A stretch of DNA of 64,000 bases from Alphaproteobacteria bacterium (GTDB lineage Bacteria; Pseudomonadota; Alphaproteobacteria; UBA828), in NCBI GenBank assembly GCA_022826665.1, contig JAJDUK010000024.1, positions 1 to 64,000 of the forward strand, read 5' to 3'. The notes under the pieces were generated by a model. The model was not told the DNA's origin. It saw nothing but the letters and a program-made list of their open reading frames with translations, and ran no database searches. A program made the translations under genes and the position numbers. Positions 8,324-17,085 of the stretch are shown here, piece by piece. How positions within the stretch are numbered: position 1 is the first letter of the stretch; every line of letters starts with the position of its first letter.

Positions 8324-9483
8324 GGATCGTCGAGATTCGGGACATTGCCGTGCCCATGGGCGCGCCGATGCGGAACGCCGTCATCGACTTCAGCAAGATG
8401 ACCGTGAGCGCGGTCGCCGTCGTCACCGACGTGGTGCGCGACGGTAAGCCGGTCGTGGGCTTCGGCTTCAACGCCAACGGCCGCTATGCCCAAAGCGCCG
8501 TGATCCGCGAGCGGCTCGCGCCGCGCGTTCTGGAAGCGCCGGAGGAGCACGCGAGCGCCGACGGCACCACCCTCGACCCGCGCGCCGTCCGCCGCCTGAT
8601 GATGCGGAACGAGAAGCCCGGCGGCCACGGCGAGCGCGCGGTCGCGGTCGCAGCAATCGACATCGCGGTCTGGGATGCCGCAGCCAAGCTCCGCGACATG
8701 CCGCTCTGGGCCATGATCGCCGAAGACGCCGGCAACCCATCGCCGGAGCGCCACATCCCCGTCTACGCCGCCGGCGGCTACTACGACCCGGACAAGGGGA
8801 CGGATGGCCTCGTCGCCGAGATGCGGCGCTACCTCGATGAGGGCTACACCCAGGTCAAGATGAAGATCGGCGGCGCCACCATCGACGAGGACCGCGATCG
8901 GATCGAGGCGGTGCTCGCGCTGCTCGGCGGCGACGGTTCGCGGCTCGCGGTGGATGCCAACGGCCGCTTCGAAGAGCGGACCGCGCGCCGCTACGCGGGC
9001 GCCCTCGTTCCTTACGGCCTCGCCTGGTACGAGGAGCCGGGCGACCCGCTGGATTTCTCGCTCAACGCGGCGGTGGTGGCCACCTACCCCGACCCCATCG
9101 CGACCGGCGAGAACCTGCTCTCGCTGCAGGACGCGCGCAACCTGCTCCGCTTCGGCGGGATGCGGCCCGAAATCGACTACGTCCAGTTCGATCCGGCGTT
9201 GGCCTATGGCGTGGGCGAGACCATCGACATCGTGGCCATGATGGCGGAGGAAGGCTGGTCGCCGCGCCGCTTCCTGCCCCACGGCGGCAACCTGTTGGCG
9301 CTCGCCGTGGCCGGCGGCCTCTCCCTCGGCGGCTGCGAATCCTATCCGGGCGTGTTTCAGCCCTTCGGCGGCTTCGCCGACGAGACCCCGGTCGAGGACG
9401 GCCGAGTCCGCCTCGGCGACACGCCCGGCGCCGGCTTCGAGCGCAAGGCGGCGCTCCACGAGCTGTTGCGCACCCTGCTCTAA
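8320..9483 (+). CDS. tarD: D(-)-tartrate dehydratase-like enolase-superfamily enzyme
   Basis: A 387-residue protein that matches, from memory, the Bradyrhizobium D(-)-tartrate dehydratase along its whole length (RNAVIDFSKMT near the start, NEKPGGHGERAVAV, YAAGGYYDPDKG). The enolase-superfamily machinery is present: a KMK motif with K180 and K182, metal ligands near D212, E238/E239 and E264, and the general base H321 in LPHGG. Tartrate dehydratase removes water from tartrate to give oxaloacetate. Where the Bradyrhizobium enzyme, as I recall it, reads PHGGHQ, this one reads PHGGNL, so a different hydroxy diacid remains possible. The ATG overlaps the preceding stop (ATGA). Confidence 0.78.
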   Translation: MRIVEIRDIAVPMGAPMRNAVIDFSKMTVSAVAVVTDVVRDGKPVVGFGFNANGRYAQSAVIRERLAPRVLEAPEEHASADGTTLDPRAVRRLMMRNEKPGGHGERAVAVAAIDIAVWDAAAKLRDMPLWAMIAEDAGNPSPERHIPVYAAGGYYDPDKGTDGLVAEMRRYLDEGYTQVKMKIGGATIDEDRDRIEAVLALLGGDGSRLAVDANGRFEERTARRYAGALVPYGLAWYEEPGDPLDFSLNAAVVATYPDPIATGENLLSLQDARNLLRFGGMRPEIDYVQFDPALAYGVGETIDIVAMMAEEGWSPRRFLPHGGNLLALAVAGGLSLGGCESYPGVFQPFGGFADETPVEDGRVRLGDTPGAGFERKAALHELLRTLL

Positions 9484-9576
9484 ACCGCGCTTGTCGAGGC
9501 GGGCGCCCGGCGGGTAGAACCGCCTGAGCCGCCGGCACGGCGCGGCGCGGCGAACACGAGCGGGAGGCCACGGGCC

Positions 9577-10503
9577 ATGAGCAAAGTCATCATCACCTGC
9601 GCGGTCACGGGGTCGATCCATACCCCCACCATGTCGCCGCACCTGCCTGTCACGCCGGACGAGATTGCGGCCGACGGCGTGGCGGCGGCCGAGGCCGGCG
9701 CCTCGATCCTCCATCTCCACGCCCGAGACCCGAACGACGGCCGCCCGACGCCCGATCCGGACGTGTTCATGGCCTTCCTGCCACGCATCAAGCAGCAGTC
9801 GGACGCGGTCATCAACATCACCACCGGCGGCGGCCTCGGCATGACCCTCGACGAGCGCCTCGCCGCGCCGCGCCGCGCAAGCCCGGAGATGACCTCGCTC
9901 AACATGGGCTCCATGAACTTCGGCATCTACCCGATGCTGAACCGCTACAAGGAGTTCAAGTACGACTGGGAAAGGCCCCACCTGGAGGGCACGAAGGACT
10001 TCATTTTTCGCAACACCTTCAAAGATATAGAATACATTATGAAGGATTTAGGTGAGGGCCACGGCGTGCGCTTCGAGTTCGAGTGCTACGACGTGGGCCA
10101 CCTCTACAACCTGGCCCATTTCGTCGACCGCGGCCTGGTCAAGCCGCCGCTCTTCGTGCAGACCATCTTCGGCATCCTGGGCGGCATCGGCGCCGACCAC
10201 GAGAACCTGATGCACATGCGCCGTATCGCCAACAAGCTGTTCGGCAACGACTACCGCTGGTCGATCCTGGCCGCCGGCCGCCATCAGATGAGCTTCGTCA
10301 CCATGGGCGCGATGATGGGCGGCAACATCCGCGTCGGGCTGGAAGACAGCCTCTTCCTCGGCAAGGGCGAGCTCGCGCCCTCTAACGCCGCCCAGGTGGC
10401 CAAGGCGAGGCGCATCGTCGAAGAGCTCTCTCTGGAGGTGGCGACGCCCGCCGAGGCGCGCGAGATGCTGGGCCTCAAGGGCGGCGATCAGGTCGACTTC
10501 TGA
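9577..10503 (+). CDS. BKACE-family beta-keto acid cleavage enzyme (DUF849)
   Basis: A 308-residue TIM-barrel protein of the 3-keto-5-aminohexanoate cleavage (Kce/BKACE) family. These enzymes condense a beta-keto acid with acetyl-CoA and split it to acetoacetate and a new acyl-CoA. The zinc ligands H46 and H48 sit in ILHLHARDP, and an acidic residue near E256 (VGLED) is a likely third ligand. NMGSMNFG and the AAGRHQM loop are also typical. It follows the tartrate-dehydratase-like gene by 93 bp on the same strand. A patch around 10003-10052 is AT-rich and uses the rare codons ATA and TTA. The exact keto acid cannot be read from the sequence. Confidence 0.88.
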   Translation: MSKVIITCAVTGSIHTPTMSPHLPVTPDEIAADGVAAAEAGASILHLHARDPNDGRPTPDPDVFMAFLPRIKQQSDAVINITTGGGLGMTLDERLAAPRRASPEMTSLNMGSMNFGIYPMLNRYKEFKYDWERPHLEGTKDFIFRNTFKDIEYIMKDLGEGHGVRFEFECYDVGHLYNLAHFVDRGLVKPPLFVQTIFGILGGIGADHENLMHMRRIANKLFGNDYRWSILAAGRHQMSFVTMGAMMGGNIRVGLEDSLFLGKGELAPSNAAQVAKARRIVEELSLEVATPAEAREMLGLKGGDQVDF

Positions 10504-10531
10504 GCTTGGCGCGACCGAACCCGAATCGCGC

Positions 10532-11356
10532 ATGAGCACCGCGGACACCGGCATCGATAGCGCCACCGCCGAGCGCTTCCAGCGGGACGGCGTCGTCCAT
10601 CTCGCAGGCGCGTTCGCGGACTGGCTCGATCCCCTCCGCGCCGGGGTCGAGCGCAACATGCGCACTCCCGGCCCCTACACGCGCGAATACGAGCCGGAGG
10701 GCTCGAAGGGCTACTTCTTCGGCGACTACTGCAACTGGGCGCGTGTGCCGGAGTATCGGGACTTCGTGTACCACTCCCACGCGGCTGCGCTGGCCGCCCG
10801 GCTCATGGGCTCGGGCACGGCGCGCTTCTTCCACGAGCACGTGCTGGTGAAGGAACCGCGTACCGAATCGCGCACGCCCTGGCACCACGACCTGCCCTAC
10901 TACTGCATCGACGGGACCCAGTGCGTGAGCTTCTGGACCGCGCTCGATCCCGTCCCCCGCGCGATGTGCCTGGAGCTCGTCGTGGACTCGCACCGCTGGG
11001 GCAAGTCGTTCATGCCGAGGAAGTTCATCGGCGTGGACTACCAGCGCGAGGGCGAGGCGCTCGATACCATGCCGGACATCGACGCACGCCGGGACGACTA
11101 CGAGATCGCGTCCTTCGACATGGCGCCGGGCGACGCCATCGCCTTCCACTTCCTCACCGTCCACGGGGCGGCGGGCAACGAATCGGCGTCGGCGCGGCGC
11201 CGCGCCTTCGTTCACCGCTGGGTCGGGGACGACATGCGCTTCAAGGTGCGCCCCGGCGAGGTTTCGCCGCCGTTCCCCGAGGTGCACCGGCGACTACGCG
11301 ACGGCGATCCCCTCGACGACCCCGAATTTCCCCTCGTCTGGCCCTCAGGCACCTAA
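10532..11356 (+). CDS. phytanoyl-CoA dioxygenase (PhyH) family oxygenase
   Basis: A 274-residue Fe(II)/2-oxoglutarate dioxygenase of the PhyH family. The iron facial triad is visible as H118-x-D120 in TPWHHDLPY and H211 in TVHGAAGN. An arginine-rich stretch (SARRRAFVHRW) supplies the 2-oxoglutarate-binding arginine. It would hydroxylate a small organic substrate in the cytoplasm. It is the last gene of the carboxyltransferase/BKACE operon, 28 bp after the BKACE gene. It converges with the cytochrome c' gene, with only a 20-bp gap and no clear terminator. The substrate is unknown. Confidence 0.85.
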   Translation: MSTADTGIDSATAERFQRDGVVHLAGAFADWLDPLRAGVERNMRTPGPYTREYEPEGSKGYFFGDYCNWARVPEYRDFVYHSHAAALAARLMGSGTARFFHEHVLVKEPRTESRTPWHHDLPYYCIDGTQCVSFWTALDPVPRAMCLELVVDSHRWGKSFMPRKFIGVDYQREGEALDTMPDIDARRDDYEIASFDMAPGDAIAFHFLTVHGAAGNESASARRRAFVHRWVGDDMRFKVRPGEVSPPFPEVHRRLRDGDPLDDPEFPLVWPSGT

Positions 11357-11376
11357 CGGGTAAGAAAAACCCCGCC

Positions 11377-11862
11377 TTAGAATTTCTCGGCGCGGAAGCT
11401 CCGATGACAGCCGCCGCAGCCCGCGCCGACCGGACCGAAGGCACCCTGTAGGCTGGCGAGATCGGTCCCGGCCGCCACGACCATCGCCTCCAGCGCCACG
11501 GTGAGAGCGTTGGCCTTCTCCATCACCGCCGGGAAGGTGGTCCAGATCTCGGGCAAGGCCCGGGTCTTGCCTGGAACGGCCTGGTTGTCGGAGCCGGGCG
11601 GCCACATCGCGCCCGCGTCCATGGTCGAAAGCGCGAGCAGGCTCTTGGCAACCCCGGTCGCCTGCGCCGGTTCGTAAGGCACTTGCCCCTTCGCGATCGC
11701 TGCGAGTTGGCCCATGAAGAAGCCGTTGAGCTGCATGTATGCGATGCGGGCCTTGATTGCGCCCGAGTGATCCTCCTGGGCGCTTGCGACGCCCGAGCCG
11801 GCGAATACCGACAGCGCCATCGCCACCGCTACTGCGCCCGCGATCCACGTTCGTCTTCTCAT
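11377..11862 (-). CDS. cytochrome c' (class II c-type cytochrome)
   Basis: A 161-residue exported haem protein. Residues 1-28 form a signal peptide ending VASA before QEDHSG. The haem-binding CGGCH (C149, C152, H153) lies close to the C-terminus, which is the hallmark of class II four-helix-bundle cytochromes c'. These periplasmic proteins bind NO or act in redox transfer. The frame is open upstream, but the start at 11862 has an AAGGGGGG ribosome site and yields the proper signal peptide. It is divergent from hyuA. Confidence 0.85.
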   Translation of the reverse strand: MRRRTWIAGAVAVAMALSVFAGSGVASAQEDHSGAIKARIAYMQLNGFFMGQLAAIAKGQVPYEPAQATGVAKSLLALSTMDAGAMWPPGSDNQAVPGKTRALPEIWTTFPAVMEKANALTVALEAMVVAAGTDLASLQGAFGPVGAGCGGCHRSFRAEKF

Positions 11863-12035
11863 TGGTGCCCCCCTTGCCCGAGCCTTGCGGGCCTTATTCC
11901 CTGCGTGAATGCTACCCCTCCCCGCCGCCCGCCGCCATCGCCAATTGCCGTCTGAGACTTCCTGATCGCACCGACGCCCGCTTGCGTTCGCCTGCCTGCC
12001 GCGCAAGATGGCGGCCGGCAGACGAAAGGCACGGG

Positions 12036-14156
12036 ATGAGCGAGCGAAGCGGCACACGCTACGTGGTCGCGACCGACGTCGGCGGCACATGCACCGACGC
12101 GGTGCTGTTCGCCGCGGGCGAGCCGGTGCGTCTCGGCAAGGCGCTCTCCACCCCGCCCGACTTTGCCGACGGCGTGCTCGCCGCCGTGGGCACCGCGGCG
12201 GACGACATCGGCCTCGCCACGGACGCGCTGCTGGCGCGGACGGCGCTCTTCATGCACGGCTCGACGGTCGTGGACAACACACTGTTCACCCGCTCGGGCG
12301 CGCGGACCGGCCTGATCACCACCGAAGGCTTCGAGGACACGCTGGTCATCACCCGCGGCGCCTACGGCCGCTGGGCCGGCCTCACCGAGGACGGCATCAA
12401 GCACCCGGTGGCGACCGACCGCGCCCCGCCGCTGGTGCCCCGCGCAAAGACCAGGGGCGTGCCGGAGCGGGTGGACTACAAGGGCGCCGTGCTGCGCGCG
12501 CTGGACGAGGACGCGGTGCGTCAGGCGATCCGCTCGCTGGTCGAGGACGAGGAGATCGAGGCTCTCGCGGTCTCCTTCCTCTGGTCCTTCTACAACGCCA
12601 GCCACGAGCAGCGGGTGGGCGATTTGATCCGCGAGGTCGCGCCCGATGTCTACGTCACACTCTCGAGCGAAATCGCGCCGGTGCCGGGCGAGTACGAGCG
12701 CGCGTCGACCACCGTCATCAACGCCTACGCCGGGCGCATCGCGAGCGATTACATCACCAGCCTGCAGGCACTGCTGCGGGGGCGGGGCTACGGCGGGCCG
12801 CTGCTGGTGATGCAGGGCTATGGCGGGCTGCTGCCGGCGGAGGAGGCAGCGGAACGGGCCGTGGGCATGCTCGAATGCGGGCCCGCCGCCGGCGTCATCG
12901 GCAGCCGCCATCTCGGCCGGCTCATGGAAGACGACGACATCATCGCCTGCGACATGGGCGGCACCACCTTCAAGGTGGGCGTGATCCAGGGCGGCGCCAT
13001 CGACTACGCCCGCGAGCCCATGGTCGACCGCTACCACTACGTGGCGCCCAAGATCGAAGTCGTCTCCATCGGCGCCGGCGGCGGCAGCATCGTCGCGCTG
13101 GACCCGGCCACCGGCGTGCCCGGCGTGGGCCCAGCGAGCGCCGGCGCCCGGCCCGGCCCGGTCTGCTACGGTCTCGGCGGCGCGGAGCCCACGCTCACCG
13201 ATGTCATGCTGCTGGTGGGCTACATGGACCCCGGCACCTTCCTCGGCGGCACCATCGCCCTCGACGCCGAAGCGGCCCGGCGGGTCTTCGTGGAGAAGGT
13301 CGCACAGCCTCTTGGCATGAGCGTGGAGGAGGCCGCCATCGGCATCTACCGCATCGCCGCGGCCCAGATCACCGACCTGATTCACGAGATCACGGTCGAG
13401 CGCGGGCTCGATCCAAGAGACTTCGTGCTGCACGCCTTCGGCGGCACCTGCGGTCTGCTCTGCGGTGTGTTCGGTGCCGAGCTCGGCGTCAGGCGGATCG
13501 TGGTTCCCTACACCGCCTCGGTGAACGCCGCCTTCGGCCTGCTCTCGGCCGATATCGTGCACGAGTACACTGTCACCAAGACGCTCCCCATGCCGAGCCC
13601 GGCTGCAGAAATCAACGAGATCTATGCACCCATGGTGGCCCGCGCCCGCGATCAGCTTGCCGCCGAAGGCTTCGCCGACGATGCGATCGCCCTCGACTGG
13701 TCGATCGACCTGCGCTACGGACGCCAGGTGCACGAGGTGACGACGCCGGTCGCGGGCGGCGGGCCGATGGACGACGATGCCGTCGGCCGCCTCGCCGCGG
13801 ACTTCGAGGCGCTCTACGAGCGCAAGTTCGGCAAGGGCTCCGCCTACCGCGCCGCCGGCATGGAGATGACGATGTTCCGGCTCACCGCGCGGGGCATGGT
13901 GGAACGGCCCCGCATCGAGCGGGCGGCGCTGGACGGTTCCGATCCCGGCGCGGCGCAAATCGGCAAGCGCGACATCTTCGTGGAGGCGGAAGGCGGCTTC
14001 GCGCCAGCCGACATCTATGACTTCGAACGGCTTAGCCCCGGCAACGTCATCGCCGGTCCCGCCGTGATCCACACCCCGATCACGACCATCGTCGTCCAGG
14101 CCGGCCAGTCCGGCCGGATGGACGCCTACCGCAACATCTCCATCGAGCTCGGCTGA
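12036..14156 (+). CDS. hyuA: hydantoinase/oxoprolinase subunit A
   Basis: A 706-residue ATP-grasping HyuA-type protein. The actin-like fold is shown by VVATDVGGTCTDAVLF at the N-terminus, HGSTVVDNTLFTRSGA, CDMGGTTFKVG and SIGAGGGSI in the middle. It would use ATP to activate and open a hydantoin, lactam or related carbonyl compound together with HyuB. The start was set at 12036, where the conserved N-terminal motif begins eight residues in. The longer upstream frame encodes low-complexity sequence and overlaps the cytochrome gene. The stop is 8 bp before hyuB. N-methylhydantoinase, 5-oxoprolinase and acetone carboxylase beta-type activities are all possible. Confidence 0.88.
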   Translation: MSERSGTRYVVATDVGGTCTDAVLFAAGEPVRLGKALSTPPDFADGVLAAVGTAADDIGLATDALLARTALFMHGSTVVDNTLFTRSGARTGLITTEGFEDTLVITRGAYGRWAGLTEDGIKHPVATDRAPPLVPRAKTRGVPERVDYKGAVLRALDEDAVRQAIRSLVEDEEIEALAVSFLWSFYNASHEQRVGDLIREVAPDVYVTLSSEIAPVPGEYERASTTVINAYAGRIASDYITSLQALLRGRGYGGPLLVMQGYGGLLPAEEAAERAVGMLECGPAAGVIGSRHLGRLMEDDDIIACDMGGTTFKVGVIQGGAIDYAREPMVDRYHYVAPKIEVVSIGAGGGSIVALDPATGVPGVGPASAGARPGPVCYGLGGAEPTLTDVMLLVGYMDPGTFLGGTIALDAEAARRVFVEKVAQPLGMSVEEAAIGIYRIAAAQITDLIHEITVERGLDPRDFVLHAFGGTCGLLCGVFGAELGVRRIVVPYTASVNAAFGLLSADIVHEYTVTKTLPMPSPAAEINEIYAPMVARARDQLAAEGFADDAIALDWSIDLRYGRQVHEVTTPVAGGGPMDDDAVGRLAADFEALYERKFGKGSAYRAAGMEMTMFRLTARGMVERPRIERAALDGSDPGAAQIGKRDIFVEAEGGFAPADIYDFERLSPGNVIAGPAVIHTPITTIVVQAGQSGRMDAYRNISIELG

Positions 14157-14164
14157 GGCCCGCC

Positions 14165-16000
14165 ATGGACCCGATCACCTTCTCCATCATCCGCCATCGG
14201 CTGTTCCGCGTCATCGACGAGGCGGTGATTACGCTCAAGCACGTCTCGGGCAGCGCGATCACCAACGAGGGCCACGACCTCATGGTCTCCCTCTACCGCG
14301 CGGACGGCTCGCTGCTCATGGGGGGCGTCGGCTTCCTCCACCACCTGACCAGCGCCGCCGAGGCGTGCAAGGCCGTCATCCGCCGCTTCGAGGGCGATAT
14401 CGGCGAAGGCGACGTGTTCCTCACCAACTGCCCCTACACGGCGGCGCTCCACACCTCGGACATCTACCTCGTGGCGCCGATCCACCACGAGGGCCGGCTG
14501 GTGGCCTGGAGCGCCTGCTTCGTCCACGTCTACGACATCGGCGCCATGGTGCCCGGCGGCTTCAGCCCGGATTCGCGCGACATCTTCACCGAGGGCTTCA
14601 GCTCGCCCGGCATCAAGCTGGTGGAAGGCGGCGAAATGCGCCGCGACGTCATGGACACGCTGCTCAACATGGTGCGCGCGCCGGAGATGGTGGCGCTCGA
14701 CCTCTCCTCCATGATCGCGGCCAACAACGTGGCGCGGGAGCGCATGGGCGCGCTGATCGAGAAGTACGGCGCGGACGCGGTGGACGAGGCCTGCGGCGCC
14801 CTGGTCGACCAGTCGGAGACGCTGCTCCGCAAGCGCCTGCGGGAACTGCCGGACGGCCGCTGGGAGGCGCGGCAGTATTTCGACATTGAGGGCGAGACCT
14901 GCCGGGTGCTGCTCGCCATGACCAAGGAGGGCGATGAGCTCACCTTCGACTTCACCGGCTCCAGCCCGCAGTCGCACTACGGCATCAACTGCACCTACTG
15001 GGCCTCGTGGGGCGGCTTCTTCGCCCCCCTCTTCCCGCTGCTTTGCTACGACATCACCTGGAACGACGGCGTGCTCAGGCCGATCAGGATGATCGCGCCC
15101 GAAGGCTCGGTCGTGAACTGCACGCGCCCGGCGCCGGTCTCGCTCGCGACCGTGGGCACCATCCAGTCGGTCAACAACGCCGCCTGCACATGTATCGCCA
15201 AGATGCTGTCGGCGAGCGAAAAGTACGCCGAGGAGGCGACGGCGGTCTGGCACGGCAGCCACTTCGCCATCTTCATGTTCGGCCTCAACCAGCGCCGGCA
15301 GGAGGCCATCGGCATCCTGACCGAGACGTTCGGCGGCGCCGGCGGGGCGCGCACCTGGGCCGACGGCATCGATGTCGGCGGCGAGATTCCCAACCCCATC
15401 GGCCGCATGGCCAACGTCGAGACCACCGAGGCGACCTTCCCGGTGCGCTACCTCTTCCGTCGCGCGCGGCCGGATACCGGCGGGCCGGGGCGCTGGCGCG
15501 GCGGCAACGCCCTCGAGTTCGCCCTGGTGCAGCACGATTCGCCCGAAGGCGGCATCAATTACGTGGTCTCCGGCAAGGGCACCGAGTTTTCCATGAGCGA
15601 GGGCTTGGGCGGCGGCTACGCCGGCGCGCCCTGCGCCTACCGCTGGGTGCACAACAACCGCGCAAGCGAGGCCGGGCGCAACGTCAACCCCTTCCCCACC
15701 TCCCTCGACGAGATGACCGGCGAGGCGGAGACGATTTCGTGGGGCGTCTTCCCGCTCAAGGGCGAGGACGCGCTCTACGTCCGCTCGGACGGCGGCGGCG
15801 GTTTCGGCGACCCGCTGGAGCGCGAGCCCGCGCGGGTGCAGGCGGATGTCGAGGCCGGCATGGTCTCGGCGGAAGTGGCCGCCGCGGTCTACGGCGTGGT
15901 GATGGCAAACGGCACGGTGGATGAGGGAGCGACCGCCGCGCGCCGCGAGACCCTGCGCGCCGCCCGCCTCGCAGCTCCTGTCGCGGCGGCCGCGGAATGA
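14165..16000 (+). CDS. hyuB: hydantoinase/oxoprolinase subunit B
   Basis: A 611-residue HyuB family protein. It begins MDPITFSIIRHRLFRVIDEA, typical of the family, and carries NEGHDLMVSLY, FLTNCPYTAALHTSD and the SDGGGGFGDPLERE C-terminal box. It forms a heteromer with HyuA and contributes the hydrolytic or carboxylating site. The coding end overlaps the next gene (ATGA at 15997-16000), so all three proteins are likely made in fixed ratio. Substrate assignment rests on the family, and the third subunit hints at an acetone-carboxylase-like arrangement. Confidence 0.88.
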   Translation: MDPITFSIIRHRLFRVIDEAVITLKHVSGSAITNEGHDLMVSLYRADGSLLMGGVGFLHHLTSAAEACKAVIRRFEGDIGEGDVFLTNCPYTAALHTSDIYLVAPIHHEGRLVAWSACFVHVYDIGAMVPGGFSPDSRDIFTEGFSSPGIKLVEGGEMRRDVMDTLLNMVRAPEMVALDLSSMIAANNVARERMGALIEKYGADAVDEACGALVDQSETLLRKRLRELPDGRWEARQYFDIEGETCRVLLAMTKEGDELTFDFTGSSPQSHYGINCTYWASWGGFFAPLFPLLCYDITWNDGVLRPIRMIAPEGSVVNCTRPAPVSLATVGTIQSVNNAACTCIAKMLSASEKYAEEATAVWHGSHFAIFMFGLNQRRQEAIGILTETFGGAGGARTWADGIDVGGEIPNPIGRMANVETTEATFPVRYLFRRARPDTGGPGRWRGGNALEFALVQHDSPEGGINYVVSGKGTEFSMSEGLGGGYAGAPCAYRWVHNNRASEAGRNVNPFPTSLDEMTGEAETISWGVFPLKGEDALYVRSDGGGGFGDPLEREPARVQADVEAGMVSAEVAAAVYGVVMANGTVDEGATAARRETLRAARLAAPVAAAAE

Positions 16001-16272
16001 GTGGGAAGCGTATCTCCGCCACGCTCGTGGTGAACGAAGACCGTGCCATCGCGTGTGCGGCCTGCGGCCACACCCTCGGTCCAGCCGGAGCGCCCTGGAA
16101 GGACCACGCACGGCTCGACGAGCAGCCGATGCAGGGCGCCGGCGGCAATCCCTACACCAATGCCGAGCGGGTCCTGCTGCGGCGTTTCTTCTGCCCCGGC
16201 TGCGGCGCCCTGCTCGACACCGAATCGGCGCTCGCGGACGACCCCTTCCTCACCGACATCGTGCGGGTGTAG
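15997..16272 (+). CDS. small zinc-binding protein, acetone carboxylase gamma-like
   Basis: A 91-residue protein with two CxxC pairs, C20/C23 (CAACG) and C66/C69 (CPGCG), which probably bind one zinc ion. The layout resembles the acetone carboxylase gamma subunit, but at 91 residues it is much shorter than the classical subunit. It overlaps the hyuB stop by four bases. This supports a three-subunit HyuA-HyuB-gamma enzyme. It could help bind a metal or the second substrate. The family link is by eye, so I keep the assignment tentative. Confidence 0.7.
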   Translation: MSGKRISATLVVNEDRAIACAACGHTLGPAGAPWKDHARLDEQPMQGAGGNPYTNAERVLLRRFFCPGCGALLDTESALADDPFLTDIVRV

Positions 16273-16321
16273 GCTTTCTGGGGCCGAGAGTGCGCTGCGT
16301 TCTGGTGGTCCCGACTGATAC

Positions 16322-16342
16322 GCTTCGCAAGACCGGCGAAGC
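16322..16342. promoter_or_regulatory. inverted repeat upstream of the vapC-type operon
   Basis: Arms GCTTCGC and GCGAAGC (16322-16328 and 16336-16342) flank a 7-base spacer, 29 bp before the antitoxin ATG. The position suits an autoregulatory operator of the toxin-antitoxin pair. It could equally be a weak terminator for the hyu operon. No convincing promoter hexamers are visible nearby. Confidence 0.35.
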
Positions 16343-16371
16343 AGCAGCTTGTCTAGTTCGTGGAGGGCACA

Positions 16372-16599
16372 ATGGGCATACGACGGTCGCAGGTTGACGC
16401 AGTCGGACCCCAGCCGAATCGGCGGACCGACCTGAGCGGTCGCGAGAGTGGCGAGCCGTCCACGCCGAGCCGCCAAGGCTTCGTCGCGGCATATCGGAAC
16501 TTCACGGACGAAATTGACCTGGCGACCCTCGCGCTCGACCCGGGCGAGCTATTCGGGAGCATCCGCAAAGAAACACAAGGGCGCGATGTTCGGTTGTAA
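16372..16599 (+). CDS. probable antitoxin partner of the PIN toxin
   Basis: A 75-residue protein starting at the ATG preceded by TGGAGGGCACA, a strong ribosome site. A GTG 12 bases upstream lies before that site and was rejected. I do not recognise a standard VapB fold (AbrB, MetJ-type or PHD). The N-terminal half is polar and likely disordered (MGIRRSQVDAVGPQPNRR). The C-terminal half is acidic and helical (NFTDEIDLATLALDPGELFG), as expected for a toxin-neutralising tail. It ends 5 bp before the PIN toxin. The role is inferred from size and position. Confidence 0.6.
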   Translation: MGIRRSQVDAVGPQPNRRTDLSGRESGEPSTPSRQGFVAAYRNFTDEIDLATLALDPGELFGSIRKETQGRDVRL

Positions 16600-16604
16600 C
16601 GCCG

Positions 16605-17015
16605 GTGCTTTACTTGCTCGACACCAACGTCGTGTCGGAGCCGCTGCGACCCCAACCGGCCGCCAGCATCATGCGCCGACTGCGGCAGTACGACGGAGAG
16701 ATCGCAATTCCGTCTCCGGTCTGGCACGAGTTGCGGTTCGGGTGCGACAGGCTGCCGCCCTCGCGCCGCCGGGATGCGGTCGAGCGCTACATCGAGACCG
16801 TGGTGCTGCAAACTTTCCCGGTGCTCGACTATGACCGTGAGGCAGCCGACTGGCACGCCAGGGAGCGCGCGAGGCTCGTCGCGGCGGGCAAGACACCGCC
16901 GTTCGTCGATAGCCAGATTGCAGCGATCGCGTGCGTCAACGGTTTGACGCTGGTCACCTCGAACATGGACGATTTCCGCGAGTTCGAGGAATTGACGGTA
17001 CAAAGTTGGGTGTAA
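16605..17015 (+). CDS. VapC-family PIN-domain toxin
   Basis: A 136-residue PIN-domain ribonuclease. The acidic active site is visible as D6 in LLDTNVVSE, a glutamate in VWHELRFG, and the aspartates in PPFVDSQIAAIA and NMDDFREFE. VapC toxins cleave tRNA or rRNA when released from their antitoxin. It starts with GTG five bases after the stop of the antitoxin gene, which is standard operon spacing. It is of normal length and looks intact. Confidence 0.88.
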   Translation: MLYLLDTNVVSEPLRPQPAASIMRRLRQYDGEIAIPSPVWHELRFGCDRLPPSRRRDAVERYIETVVLQTFPVLDYDREAADWHARERARLVAAGKTPPFVDSQIAAIACVNGLTLVTSNMDDFREFEELTVQSWV

Positions 17016-17085
17016 GTCGGATTCGGGACAAGGTAGTGCGGCCTACCGGCGATTCGCCGTGTAGGCCCGGCAGGTAAGCAATCAC

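Noticed and set aside
11863-12090. An N-terminal extension of the cytochrome c' gene
   Set aside because: The extension is arginine-rich and would hide the signal peptide. The start at 11862 has a strong ribosome site.
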